A program made the position numbers and the translations under genes. A stretch of DNA of 8,708 nucleotides from UBA6544 sp049601975. GTDB taxonomy: Bacteria; Pseudomonadota; Alphaproteobacteria; UBA8366. The stretch is taken from the NCBI GenBank assembly GCA_049601975.1, contig JBMYRC010000162.1, positions 1 through 8,708 on the forward strand. Direction: 5' to 3'. Below, piece after piece: positions 1 through 6,723 of this stretch. Every line of letters begins with the position of its first letter. Within the stretch, counting starts at the first letter, position 1. The notes beneath the pieces were generated by a model. It was given only the letters and a program-made list of their open reading frames with translations. It did not search any database and was not told the DNA's origin.

Positions 1-452
1 GAACGAAGCGATTGGTATCATTTCCGCAGCCACTAAGGTCAACATGCCGGCCGCCATTTCCTTTACCGTGGAAACCGATGGACACTTACCGACCGGACAA
101 TCTCTATGGGATACTATCGCATCCGTTGATATCGCCACCAATGAGGCCGCCGCCTATTTCATGATTAATTGCGCGCACCCGACACACTTCCAGGATACGC
201 TATAGCGCGGCGGCACTTCGCTTGGTCGGCTGCGTGGATTGCGCGCCAACGCATCCTGTCTCAGTCATGAGGAATTGGACAATGCCGAGGAATTGGATAT
301 CGGCAACCCGCAAGAACTTGGCCATCAACACGATCATATCCTGGGCGATTTTCCGCATATCAATATCTTTGGGGGGATGCTGCGGGACGGATCACCGCCA
401 TTTGGCAGAAATTGCAAAAGCAGGTCAGGAAAAATTCAAGACAGCGGCGTAA
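1..452 (+). pseudogene. homocysteine S-methyltransferase family protein, 3' part, broken
   Basis: This is the C-terminal part of a zinc-dependent homocysteine S-methyltransferase (MmuM/BHMT-like; methyl transfer to homocysteine to make methionine). It enters from the left edge in the frame starting at base 2. Visible family signatures are SFTVETDGHLPTGQSL, then YFMINCAHPTHF, whose Cys is the first zinc ligand, then RANASCLSHEELDNAEELD. An in-frame TAG at 203-205 interrupts it just after HFQDTL, where a Glu codon (GAG) would be expected. After PHINIFGG the frame breaks in a run of six G (371-376); the zinc-binding GGCCGTDHRH motif continues in the +1 frame to TAA at 450-452. Removing one G restores the reading. 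It converges on the hydrolase gene. The family assignment is strong. Two independent lesions make it a pseudogene unless both are sequencing errors. The N-terminal half lies outside the window. Confidence 0.85.
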
Positions 453-487
453 CCCTTTGATCGCGCTCAGCCGTCGGGAGCCAAAAC

Positions 488-1264
488 TTATAAAGTGTCG
501 ACGAAACGTTTGCTCGCCACCAAAACGGCTTCCAATTGATCCCGGTGTGGCGCATGCCCACAGTCCTCCATGATCAACGGCTCCACGGGCCCGCCATTGC
601 CCGCCACGATCCGGTCCACCTGCTCAATTGTGCCGTATTCATCGGCGGCACCTTGGATGACTAAAGTTGGGCATTGAATTTTCGGAAGATATTCCTCGAT
701 ATTCCAATTCTCGAATTCCGGTAATTGCCAAACGGCGTTCCAGCCATAGAAACTCGCATCCGGATCGGCGTGATGGCGTGACAACAGATTTCGCAAAGCA
801 TCCGAGGATTCAAAGCTTTCTTGAATGGCCGCAATACTGTTCACACTAATCTCTTCAGTGAAGACATGCGGTGCCTCAACAATAATGCCGCTGACCTTCG
901 TCGGCTGCGCGCCGCCGCAAATCAGTGCAATCGACGCACCGTCACTATGGCCGAACAAAATAGGCTGTTCGATCTTCAGGGCTGTGAGAAGTTCCGGCAG
1001 TTCCGCCAGAGCCGCGATATGCATATAATCAGCACCGAAAGCCTCCTGGCGGACAGCCGAACGCCCGTAGCCATATCGTGAATACACCACCACTGCGGCA
1101 CCAGTGCGAGTGGCCAGCAATGCCGGGAAGTCGCGCCAGGTAGACACACTGCCAAGCCCCTCATGTAGCATCACAATGGTCGGAGAGTCTTCGCTTTGTC
1201 CGGAATGCCGATGGTACTCAAGCGCGTGCCCGTTGGCTTGGACAGTGCCTTCCTGCACGCTCAT
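488..1264 (-). CDS. alpha/beta-fold hydrolase
   Basis: An intact 258-residue single-domain alpha/beta hydrolase. The oxyanion-side motif HEGLGS is at residues 34-39, the nucleophile elbow GHSDG at 105-109 (Ser107), the probable acid Asp208 in GAADEYG, and the catalytic His237 in CGHAPHRDQ. The length suits a stand-alone cytosolic esterase or hydrolase; the substrate cannot be told. An ATG at 1264 is chosen because it begins MSVQEGTV four bases after the stop of the upstream metallo-hydrolase gene, with a weak GAAG ribosome-binding site overlapping that gene's end. Longer starts (GTG at 1318, ATG at 1312 or 1300) would overlap the upstream gene by 30-50 nt and add no recognisable domain sequence. 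The gene is therefore probably translated from the same mRNA as the upstream gene. The stop is TAA at 488-490. Confidence 0.92.
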   Translation of the reverse strand: MSVQEGTVQANGHALEYHRHSGQSEDSPTIVMLHEGLGSVSTWRDFPALLATRTGAAVVVYSRYGYGRSAVRQEAFGADYMHIAALAELPELLTALKIEQPILFGHSDGASIALICGGAQPTKVSGIIVEAPHVFTEEISVNSIAAIQESFESSDALRNLLSRHHADPDASFYGWNAVWQLPEFENWNIEEYLPKIQCPTLVIQGAADEYGTIEQVDRIVAGNGGPVEPLIMEDCGHAPHRDQLEAVLVASKRFVDTL

Positions 1265-1268
1265 CGGA

Positions 1269-2171
1269 TTAGTCTTCGCTGTTTCGCCATGCTTCGGCAT
1301 CAAAGGCGACATGACCACCGAAATAATGGACGGCTCGGTCGAGCCCGCTCACCTCTTCCGGCGTGTAGGTCTTCCTCGGTCCGTCGAGCCAAACGGCGCC
1401 CAGCTTTTCCTCAACCCAGGCATCGGCGGTTTGCAACGTGCTTTGCCGCTGAATGACGTCGTATATGTAATAATGATGGGGTACGACGACCTTCGGCTTC
1501 AATCGTTCGATGATATGCTCCACTTGATGAAAGCCCATCACATGGCGGGAGCCGTCCACCGGTAGAAGCGCGATATCGATATCCCCCAGCATGTCCCAGA
1601 CTTCTTCCGGTGGGTTATGCCGGTTGTCGCCCCAATCGACGATGCGGAGGCCGCCGGTCTCGATCACGATCAGACAATGGTCCCAGGAGCGCGGATTGTT
1701 CGGTGGTGTGATGTCGATCCCATCGAAGTCGAGAATGATTTTCTTGAAGTCATAGATCGCGGAACTTGAATCAGTCTCGTGTTTGTCGGCGATTCCTCGA
1801 ATGGTCACGTCGCCGAACGTATAGGTACCGATCAAGCGGTCGATTAAAACATGTGCGTCCAGCCGATGCAGTGCGTCGTGATCGAAATGGGCGTGGGTCG
1901 AGACACCGATGTCGACGGGGACGCGCGGAAAATCCTTGAAATACCAGTCCCATTTGCGGGTCGGAAAATTACGCCACGGGTCGCACATGACACTGATCCC
2001 GGCGGGCGATGTAATCCTGAACGCGGAGCTACCAAAGAACGCAAGCTCGACGGGCGCTTCTGACGGCAACGCTTCACCATCGTAGAGTTTTTTCTGCAGC
2101 TCGATCATCTTATTGTGGTTGGTCACCAACTGCCAAGTATTGAGACCGTTATTGATTTCCGTCACGCTCAT
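1269..2171 (-). CDS. metallo-beta-lactamase fold hydrolase, UlaG-like
   Basis: An intact 300-residue protein of the metallo-beta-lactamase superfamily (COG2220, UlaG-like metal-dependent hydrolases). The HxHxDH metal motif is THAHFDHD (His93, His95, Asp97, His98). His131 in IADKHET is a likely third-site ligand, Asp182 in VDWGDN fits the bridging Asp, and the C-terminal histidine motif is PHHYY (His232/233). Many UlaG-like proteins have a His two residues before the GD; here it is Asp179. The ATG at 2171 is chosen because CGGAGGAGT, a near-perfect Shine-Dalgarno sequence, directly precedes it; the longer open frame to 2237 has no such site. It is the first gene of a two-gene unit with the alpha/beta hydrolase. 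No signal peptide is seen, so it is probably cytosolic. The substrate is unknown; lactone or phosphodiester chemistry is typical for the family. Confidence 0.9.
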   Translation of the reverse strand: MSVTEINNGLNTWQLVTNHNKMIELQKKLYDGEALPSEAPVELAFFGSSAFRITSPAGISVMCDPWRNFPTRKWDWYFKDFPRVPVDIGVSTHAHFDHDALHRLDAHVLIDRLIGTYTFGDVTIRGIADKHETDSSSAIYDFKKIILDFDGIDITPPNNPRSWDHCLIVIETGGLRIVDWGDNRHNPPEEVWDMLGDIDIALLPVDGSRHVMGFHQVEHIIERLKPKVVVPHHYYIYDVIQRQSTLQTADAWVEEKLGAVWLDGPRKTYTPEEVSGLDRAVHYFGGHVAFDAEAWRNSED

Positions 2172-2296
2172 ACTCCTCCGATCGGATGCTGAATAGTACC
2201 TAACCTCGCTGCGGAAAGGGCACAATACAAATACCACCGCTAGCGAAGCCCACAGCGGCGGTTATAATGATGGTGGAATTTAGAAGGGCCAACGCT
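2172..2296. promoter_or_regulatory. divergent intergenic region with -10 box and imperfect hairpin
   Basis: This region separates the minus-strand metallo-hydrolase operon from the plus-strand Lrp-like stub. On the plus strand a perfect TATAAT lies at 2263-2268, 28 nt before the ATG at 2297. An inverted repeat, ACCACCGCT (2233-2241) and AGCGGCGGT (2254-2262), with one mismatch and a 12-nt loop, abuts the -10 box and could be an operator. No good -35 hexamer is found at 17 nt, so the promoter call is tentative. On the minus strand TACTAT (2198-2193) is a possible -10 for the operon, again without a convincing -35. Confidence 0.35.
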
Positions 2297-2416
2297 ATGC
2301 AAGCAATATTCGTGATGATCAAATGCGCCCTGGGCCGGGCTTACAGCGTTGCGGAAAGGTTGGCGGATGAAGTCGATGAGATTTCAGAGGTCCATTCCAT
2401 CCTCCCGAATTTTTGA
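2297..2416 (+). pseudogene. stand-alone Lrp/AsnC ligand-binding (RAM) domain, truncated
   Basis: A short reading frame of 39 codons starts at ATG 2297, 9 nt after an AGAAGG ribosome-binding site, and stops at TGA 2414-2416. The N-terminus, MQAIFVMIKCALGRAY followed by AERLADEVDEISEVHS, matches the first half of small stand-alone Lrp/AsnC ligand-binding domain proteins. These are about 80 residues, lack a DNA-binding HTH and modulate transcription through effector binding. The second half, normally SGQYDLL to the C-terminal TFTIITF strand, is absent. Only 40 nt separate the stop from the antiporter start, too little to hold it in any frame, so a deletion is more likely than a point lesion. A stub this short is unlikely to fold. 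The assignment is from remembered consensus and is fairly confident for the N-terminal segment. Confidence 0.7.
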
Positions 2417-2456
2417 TAATTACCTGGGACCGCAACGTCGTCGAGGCTTGAGCTAA

Positions 2457-3687
2457 ATGGATTTATTTTACGTTCTGCTCATCCTCTTGGTCGTTTCGCG
2501 CGGCCTCGGTGAGGTTGCGGCAAGTCTGTGGTAACCCAGCTTGGTCGGGTAATTGATCGCCGGCCTCGCGCCCGGTGCTGTCGTGATCGAACTTCCCAAA
2601 CTTTTCCCGCAGCTCTCTCATATCAGCGATAACGAGGTCTTCGTAGCCATCACTGATCTCGGCATTTTTATCTAAAGCTCTTTGCCGGCGTCGAGATGCA
2701 ACCTCATAAAATACATAAAAACTCAACAGGCGCGCTCGCTGTCGCCATTGGCGGCTTGCTGGTGCCACTAGGTCTCGGCTTTGCACATGGATGGTATTTT
2801 CTGCCCGAAAGCACGTTATAGACCGCCCAAAGCCTTTTTCTCGGCACCGCGCTAGCGATCACGGCCGTACCTTCGACCGTTCGGATCCTGGCGGAGCTCG
2901 GCCAGCTAGAAACGGAGATCGGCCACAAAATCGTCTCTGCGGCCATTTTCGACGATATCTTGAGCCTCATGCTCCTCGCTTGGCTGACCGCATTGCTTTC
3001 GGCGGGATCGACACCTTGCCTGGAGAAATTCTTGATCCTTTTCGGAAAAGTCGGATTGTTCTTTGTCGTCACCGCATTCTTCGGACTATACGTCTTCCCA
3101 CGCGGCGGTCGTCTGATGCGTTATTTGAAGACCGAGGCACTTTAAATTAGTGCTGTTTTGATCGACGCTTTCACTTTTGCCGTATTCGCCGAAATACTGA
3201 GCCTACATTTTATCATCTGCGCTTTCATGACGGGTCTCTATTTCGGCCGCAAGACTATTGATACGCGAAGCTATAACAGCGTTAAACATCCAATTTCCGC
3301 GATGACCTTCGGCTTTCTCGCTCCGATCTTCTTTGCGTCCATCGGCTTAAATTTAAACATCAGCGCTTTGAGTGGCGCACCACTCTTTCTCGCTGTTCTG
3401 ATCTTGGTCGCCTCCTTCTTCGGTAAAATTGTTGGTGCCGCGATTGCAGCCCGCGCCTTCGGATTTTCACCGCGTGATTCTGGTATTATCGGTGTGGGTA
3501 TGAGCACCCGAGGTGCCGTCGAATTGGTGATCGCGGGGATTCGCTGAAAGCCGGCTTGTTCGAAACGAACGGCCAGCCCCCACTGATCGTCAAGAACCTT
3601 TTCTCTGCGGTCGTCATCATGGCGGTCGTCACGACCGTCGTTATCCCCATCATACTGAACCGCGCGTTTCGAGAGGGGCGGGGCTAA
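2457..3687 (+). pseudogene. Kef-type (CPA2) cation:proton antiporter, multiply disrupted
   Basis: The fragments tile in order across one complete antiporter membrane domain of about 410 codons. It begins MDLFYVLLILLVVSRGLGE, with AITDLGIF, then (new frame) FAGVEMQP, AIGGLLVPLGLGFAHGWYF, the conserved FDDILSL acidic pair, GLYVFPRGGRL, SAMTFGFLAPIFFASIGL, GVGMSTRGAVELVIA and a terminal NLFSAVVIMAVVTT. Lesions are TAA at 2532 (Gln expected), TAA at 2550 (Glu expected), a one-base deletion near 2664-2672, TAG at 2819, TAA at 3143 (Glu expected) and a one-base deletion near 3537-3541. The final frame ends at TAA 3685. Such proteins exchange Na+ or K+ for H+ at the inner membrane. No piece is long enough to work alone. 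It sits just after the Lrp stub and overlaps the convergent DUF6134 gene end by four bases. Confidence 0.92.
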
Positions 3688-4361
3688 CTGCTCGCGTTGC
3701 CCTTCAGACTAGACAAGATACGGGAGCCGTCCTTCGGCGCGTAGAATCCGACTTCAACCAGACGACCGTCCGGTCTGTGCCAGAGTTCGCGTTGGAACTC
3801 TCCACCGCCATCGATCTTGAAACCTTCAGCCTGAATGGATTCCACACGTCCGATCTCGATGTCGCGCTTGCCCAATGGTATCACTTTCAGCGACAGTACA
3901 CGTCCCACGATGGGGTGCACAATCCTGTCTTCGGTCAGGATCGCCCGATTCCATAAATTGGATGGCAGGATATCACCAGGCGTCAATTTTCGCTCGCCGT
4001 TCACTGCCACTAACATCCCATCACCAAGGCGCAGTAGCTTTACCTTATAAGAGTCACCATCGTAATCTGTTTCGCTTTACATCTGCAACAGCCGACCGTT
4101 TTCCCAAACTTCAGACGCGACGTGTGTGAATTTAAACGTGGTGACAAACAACAGCCTAATTTCAAGATCGACATCGATTTTGACCTCAAGTTTATCGCCC
4201 CTTGGACAGAAATTGAACTTGTGATGGCCGATGGGCGCGTCATCTCGATAGACGGTGAAGTTCAACGACTGTTTCGCCGCAGGCGTGAAGTTCATCGACG
4301 CCTCGGGCACACCGAACAGCAACGCCGCAGCGATCGATACGATAATCGGGCGCAGTTTCAT
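3684..4361 (-). pseudogene. DUF6134-type exported protein interrupted by one TAA
   Basis: One continuous frame runs from ATG 4361 to TAG at 3684-3686, broken only by TAA at 4077-4079. The first 94 codons carry a signal peptide (MKLRPIIV then SIAAALLFGVPEA) followed by SLNFTVYRDDAPIGHH, VDLEIRLLFVT and SEVWENGRLLQ. After the stop the same frame continues SETDYDGDSYKV, PSNLWNRAIL and GEFQRELWHRPDGRLVEV for about 130 codons. This layout matches the DUF6134 family of periplasmic or secreted proteins of about 220 residues, whose function is unknown. The stop lies mid-domain. An internal ATG at 4016 could start the second half, but without the signal peptide or first strands, and no clear ribosome-binding site is seen. 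The family name is from memory. A single substitution or a read error would restore the gene. Confidence 0.72.
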
Positions 4362-4449
4362 CGATCGCAGCGTACCCAAGCTTACATTATGGCTGCAATT
4401 CCGAAGTGACCGAATTTCACTAAAATTACAAAATTAACCCGAATTCATG

Positions 4450-4647
4450 CTAAAATCGGCTGTGTACCGAAGTATCGCCAAAATAGATCAGAACCTTTGT
4501 GAGTATATCGCTATCTTCGCGAAATACGATTCGTCCCTTTTCGAAAGCGTAATAACAGTTGGCCAGCCGCATCAATTTTGCGACATTTCCATCGACGACA
4601 ATGGTCGCGCCTCCGGCATCCCGTATCGCGCTCACGGACAAGGTCGA
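4450..4647 (-). pseudogene. ABC transporter ATP-binding protein (LivF-like), 3' stub
   Basis: Only the last 65 codons or so resemble an ABC ATPase. The order is AIRDAGGATIVVDGNVAKLM, then RLANCYYAFEKGRIVF and a final LIYFG, ending at TAG 4450-4452. This is the switch-to-C-terminus part of branched-chain amino acid type ATPases (LivF), which normally reads LLVEQNVxxAL, ADRxYVLExGRIV and ending YLG. Walker A, Walker B and signature motifs are absent. Upstream of about 4647 the frame stays open but is antisense to the thioesterase gene and no longer looks like an ATPase. The usual Gln after the Glu/Asp is Gly here (VVDGN), a further sign of decay. It is a truncated remnant with no transport partners in the window. 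Confidence in the family is moderate to good, from motif order alone. Confidence 0.65.
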
Positions 4648-4712
4648 TTTTGCCTTGCAAGGCGGACAAAGCCGGTTAGGTTCTTCGCGGTCTATTAACC
4701 GTAAGAAAGCGC

Positions 4713-5153
4713 ATGAGCACCAAATTTCTCGACTATACGAACGGTACTGATAGCCATTACCACGAAATGCTTGGCTACAAGATGACCGAATGGCGCGACG
4801 GCTACGTCCGTTTGGAAATGGACGTACAGCCCCGACATCGCCAGCGCGGCACCTATACACATGGCGGCATCCTGATGGGGCTCCTCGATATTGCCGGGAT
4901 TCTATCACATCTCCATGATAAACGCGGCCAGGTTGAGACATTGACTCTCGCGCTCTCGACGAATTTTCTAGCGGCCGTCCATTCCCAGCGCCTTGCCGCA
5001 ATCGGTGAGGTTACCAAGGCCGGTAACTCAGTGTATTTCGCAACTTCACATGTTATCGACATCGCCAGTGAAACAGTCTTAGCGACCGCGCAAGGAACTT
5101 TCCGCATCCGTGCAAAAAACGAACCTGGCCGGCCAAGACGAGAAGAAGCATAG
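4713..5153 (+). CDS. PaaI family hotdog-fold thioesterase
   Basis: An intact 146-residue single-domain hotdog protein of the 4HBT/PaaI type; family members hydrolyse acyl-CoA thioesters, often aromatic or short-chain. The hallmark motif is THGGILMGLLDIAG (His50-Gly51-Gly52, catalytic acid Asp59), followed by LALSTNFLAAV and the closing strands GTFRIRAK. The start ATG at 4713 follows GTAAGAAAGCGC, a weak purine-rich ribosome-binding site. Many relatives have an Asn shortly before the HGG motif; here the stretch reads RHRQRGTY, with Gln in that region. The highly charged tail (NEPGRPRREEA) is probably disordered. The substrate cannot be assigned. It is followed 11 nt downstream by a decayed small exported-protein gene that may have been co-transcribed. 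Confidence 0.88.
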   Translation: MSTKFLDYTNGTDSHYHEMLGYKMTEWRDGYVRLEMDVQPRHRQRGTYTHGGILMGLLDIAGILSHLHDKRGQVETLTLALSTNFLAAVHSQRLAAIGEVTKAGNSVYFATSHVIDIASETVLATAQGTFRIRAKNEPGRPRREEA

Positions 5154-5164
5154 AGGAACCAAGC

Positions 5165-5484
5165 ATAAAGAATTTTAGAAAATCCGCGATCAAGAGCATC
5201 TTCGTACTAGCGTTCGCCACGGCGAGTTCGCTCGAAGCTTTGAGCCAGGCCAGGCCAAACACTTACAATTCCTCAACTGGTGTACCGGCGAGAAGAAAGC
5301 TAGCGATAGCGTTTGCTCCTGCACGTTGATGAACGTTTTGCAAACCATTCCCGCCACCACCCTCACTTCATTTATCAGCGGTCATACCAGCAGTAGCGGG
5401 TTTTCACACACAAATCTGGCGAGTCAAGGCGGTGTCCAGACAGCGGCGAACGTGGCGCTGTCTATGGCGAACTTTTCTCAGTAA
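5165..5484 (+). pseudogene. small exported protein, unknown family, start lost and frameshifted
   Basis: The GAGGA sequence at the end of the thioesterase gene is followed after 8 nt by ATA (5165-5167) where an ATG would be expected. From there the frame reads as a signal peptide: basic IKNFRKSAIK, hydrophobic SIFVLAFATA, then LEALSQARP. At about 5260-5268 the sense shifts by one base. The next frame continues FLNWCTGEKK, SDSVCSCTLMNVLQTIPA, FISGH and ends with VALSMANFSQ at TAA 5482. The joined product would be about 105 residues with a WC and CSC cysteine cluster in the mature part, resembling small secreted proteins of alphaproteobacteria. I do not recognise a named family. The ATA start plus the frameshift indicate a pseudogene. 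The mature part has no start codon that would keep the cysteines and a signal peptide together. Confidence 0.55.
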
Positions 5485-5502
5485 TTTCGGAACTATCGTC
5501 AG

Positions 5503-6459
5503 CTATTCTGGTGACACGACACGCAGTGGCTTCCCATCCAGCCATGCAAGGACGTCTTCGAGGCAATCACCGTATCGGGCCGCGAAGTTCTCGTAGGTGC
5601 GCCCACCGATATGCGATGTGGCGAGTACGTTCGGCAGTCGACGGAACGGGTGTGTGTCCGGTAAAGGTTCGATGTCGAACACGTCGAGTCCCGCGCCCGC
5701 GATGCGGTTTGCCTCCAGAGCCGCAACTAGTGCCGCTTCATCGACAATTGGACCACGCGACGTGTTGATCAGGTAGGCCGATGATTTCATCGACGCGAGA
5801 TCGGCGGCAGAGACCAATCCACGGGTGCGCTCGCTCAAGATAACGTGGATCGATAGGACGTCCGATTCACGAAACAGCACTTCCTTGTCAACTTTACGGA
5901 CGCCGACGTCGCGACAGCGTTCCTCGGTTAAATTCTGACTCCAGGCAATAACGTTCATATCAAGAGCTTGCCCAACCCGCGCAACACCGGTGCCCAAGGT
6001 GCCGAGTCCCAAAACACCGAGCGTTTTACCCGTCAATCCGAGGGGTAGTCCCGCCCCCCATCCGCCCGCGCGGATGGCGGCATCCTCCTGCGGCAGGCGC
6101 TTCACCAACCCCAGGACCAACGCCCAAGCAAGTTCCACCGTGCCGTTTGTAAAGCCATAGCCCGTCCCACATACCGCCACCCCCCGCGCGTCCAACGCGG
6201 TCAGGTCGAGGGCCGCATTTCGCGCCCCGTGAAAGACGAGTAATTTTAAGTTTGGAAGGGAGTTGATGAGCGTCTGGTCAAACCTCGTCTCTTCCCGAGC
6301 CGTGACGATAATACCGTAGGGCTGCAAACGTGCCGCCGCTTCCTGTCCGTCGGTGAGCTGATCGTGGAAGACATCAACTTCGATGCTGTCCGGCAACCGT
6401 CCCCAATCCGTGGTTTTCAACGCTAATTCTTGATAATCGTTGATGATGGCTAGACGCAT
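5503..6459 (-). CDS. D-2-hydroxyacid dehydrogenase family protein
   Basis: An intact 318-residue NAD(P)-dependent D-2-hydroxyacid dehydrogenase (SerA/formate dehydrogenase-like fold), interconverting 2-oxo and D-2-hydroxy acids. The substrate domain occupies both ends (about 1-100 and 290-318) with a central Rossmann domain. The nucleotide motif is LGLGTLG (GxGxxG at 151-156). Catalytic residues are Arg235 in NTSRGPIVDEAAL, Glu264 in DVFDIEPLP and His283 in TSHIGG. ATG 6459 is chosen because GGAGG lies 5 nt upstream; a TTG immediately before it is less likely. The length is normal for the family. It is transcribed alone, with a 264-nt gap back to the oxygenase gene on the same strand. A strong GC hairpin sits just upstream of its ribosome-binding site. 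The specific substrate is not evident, and serA-like phosphoglycerate activity is not implied, because the ACT regulatory domain is absent. Confidence 0.92.
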   Translation of the reverse strand: MRLAIINDYQELALKTTDWGRLPDSIEVDVFHDQLTDGQEAAARLQPYGIIVTAREETRFDQTLINSLPNLKLLVFHGARNAALDLTALDARGVAVCGTGYGFTNGTVELAWALVLGLVKRLPQEDAAIRAGGWGAGLPLGLTGKTLGVLGLGTLGTGVARVGQALDMNVIAWSQNLTEERCRDVGVRKVDKEVLFRESDVLSIHVILSERTRGLVSAADLASMKSSAYLINTSRGPIVDEAALVAALEANRIAGAGLDVFDIEPLPDTHPFRRLPNVLATSHIGGRTYENFAARYGDCLEDVLAWLDGKPLRVVSPE

Positions 6460-6475
6460 CAAACCCTCCTCGCGT

Positions 6476-6491
6476 CCCGGCGAACGCCGGG
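6476..6491 (-). promoter_or_regulatory. GC-rich hairpin in the dehydrogenase leader
   Basis: CCCGGC (6476-6481) and GCCGGG (6486-6491) form a perfect 6-bp stem closed by a 4-base loop. On the minus strand it lies directly upstream of the GAGGAGG ribosome-binding site of the dehydrogenase. No T-run follows, so it is not a standard terminator. It could stabilise the 5' end of the mRNA or affect translation, or be incidental. Confidence 0.35.
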
Positions 6492-6577
6492 TCGTTCAAT
6501 TCAATCGATTACTTAAGAGAGAAGGTGGTGCCCAGGGGCTGGGGCAGCAAGGCGTTATAGATCAATAATTTATACGG

Positions 6578-6638
6578 AGGTTAGTCACTTTTTATTGACA
6601 CCAGCAAGCAGGGCGTTGCGTAGCGTATTGACTAACCT
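6578..6638. repeat. 10-bp perfect inverted repeat, 41-nt spacing
   Basis: AGGTTAGTCA at 6578-6587 is repeated inverted as TGACTAACCT at 6629-6638, in the otherwise empty 264-nt region between the oxygenase and dehydrogenase genes. The arms sit inside the likely leader or promoter zone of the dehydrogenase. The spacer is long for a dimeric operator but could hold two half-sites of a looping regulator, form a long-stem structure, or be ends of a small decayed element. The rest of 6463-6723 shows no coding potential apart from the short remnant at 6642-6695. Confidence 0.4.
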
Positions 6639-6641
6639 TAA

Positions 6642-6695
6642 TCACCCGGTCATTTCGAGCCACTCCTTCGCGCTTTCGCCCCGAAGCCCGCAAAA
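6642..6695 (-). pseudogene. short C-terminal remnant ending LRGESAKEWLEMTG
   Basis: A 17-codon open stretch just downstream of the oxygenase gene reads FCGLRGESAKEWLEMTG and ends at TGA 6642-6644; a TAG lies immediately upstream at 6696-6698. The 11-codon core (6654-6686) matches nine of eleven residues of the remnant at 7641-7673, with DNA differences mostly at third codon positions. That pattern indicates shared coding ancestry rather than a recent DNA duplication. The protein family is not recognised. Confidence 0.4.
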
Positions 6696-6723
6696 CTAAA
6701 TTTTCTATGCTTTAGAATTATTC

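Noticed and set aside
1104..1565. Plus-strand open frame of 153 codons
   Set aside because: It lies antisense across the end of the MBL gene and the hydrolase gene, both with full catalytic motifs, and its translation has no protein-like pattern.
2791..3150. Plus-strand 119-codon frame within the antiporter region
   Set aside because: It is an off-frame shadow; the antiporter motifs lie in the neighbouring frame.
4447..4698. Plus-strand open frame of 83 codons before the thioesterase
   Set aside because: It is antisense to the better-supported LivF-like stub and has no family-like sequence.
4648..5001. N-terminal part of the 183-codon minus-strand frame that ends in the ABC ATPase stub
   Set aside because: It is antisense to the thioesterase gene and shows no Walker A, Walker B or signature motifs; only the last 65 or so codons resemble an ATPase.
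6595..6623. TTGACA as a plus-strand promoter -35 box
   Set aside because: No acceptable -10 hexamer lies 16-18 nt downstream, and no plus-strand gene follows.
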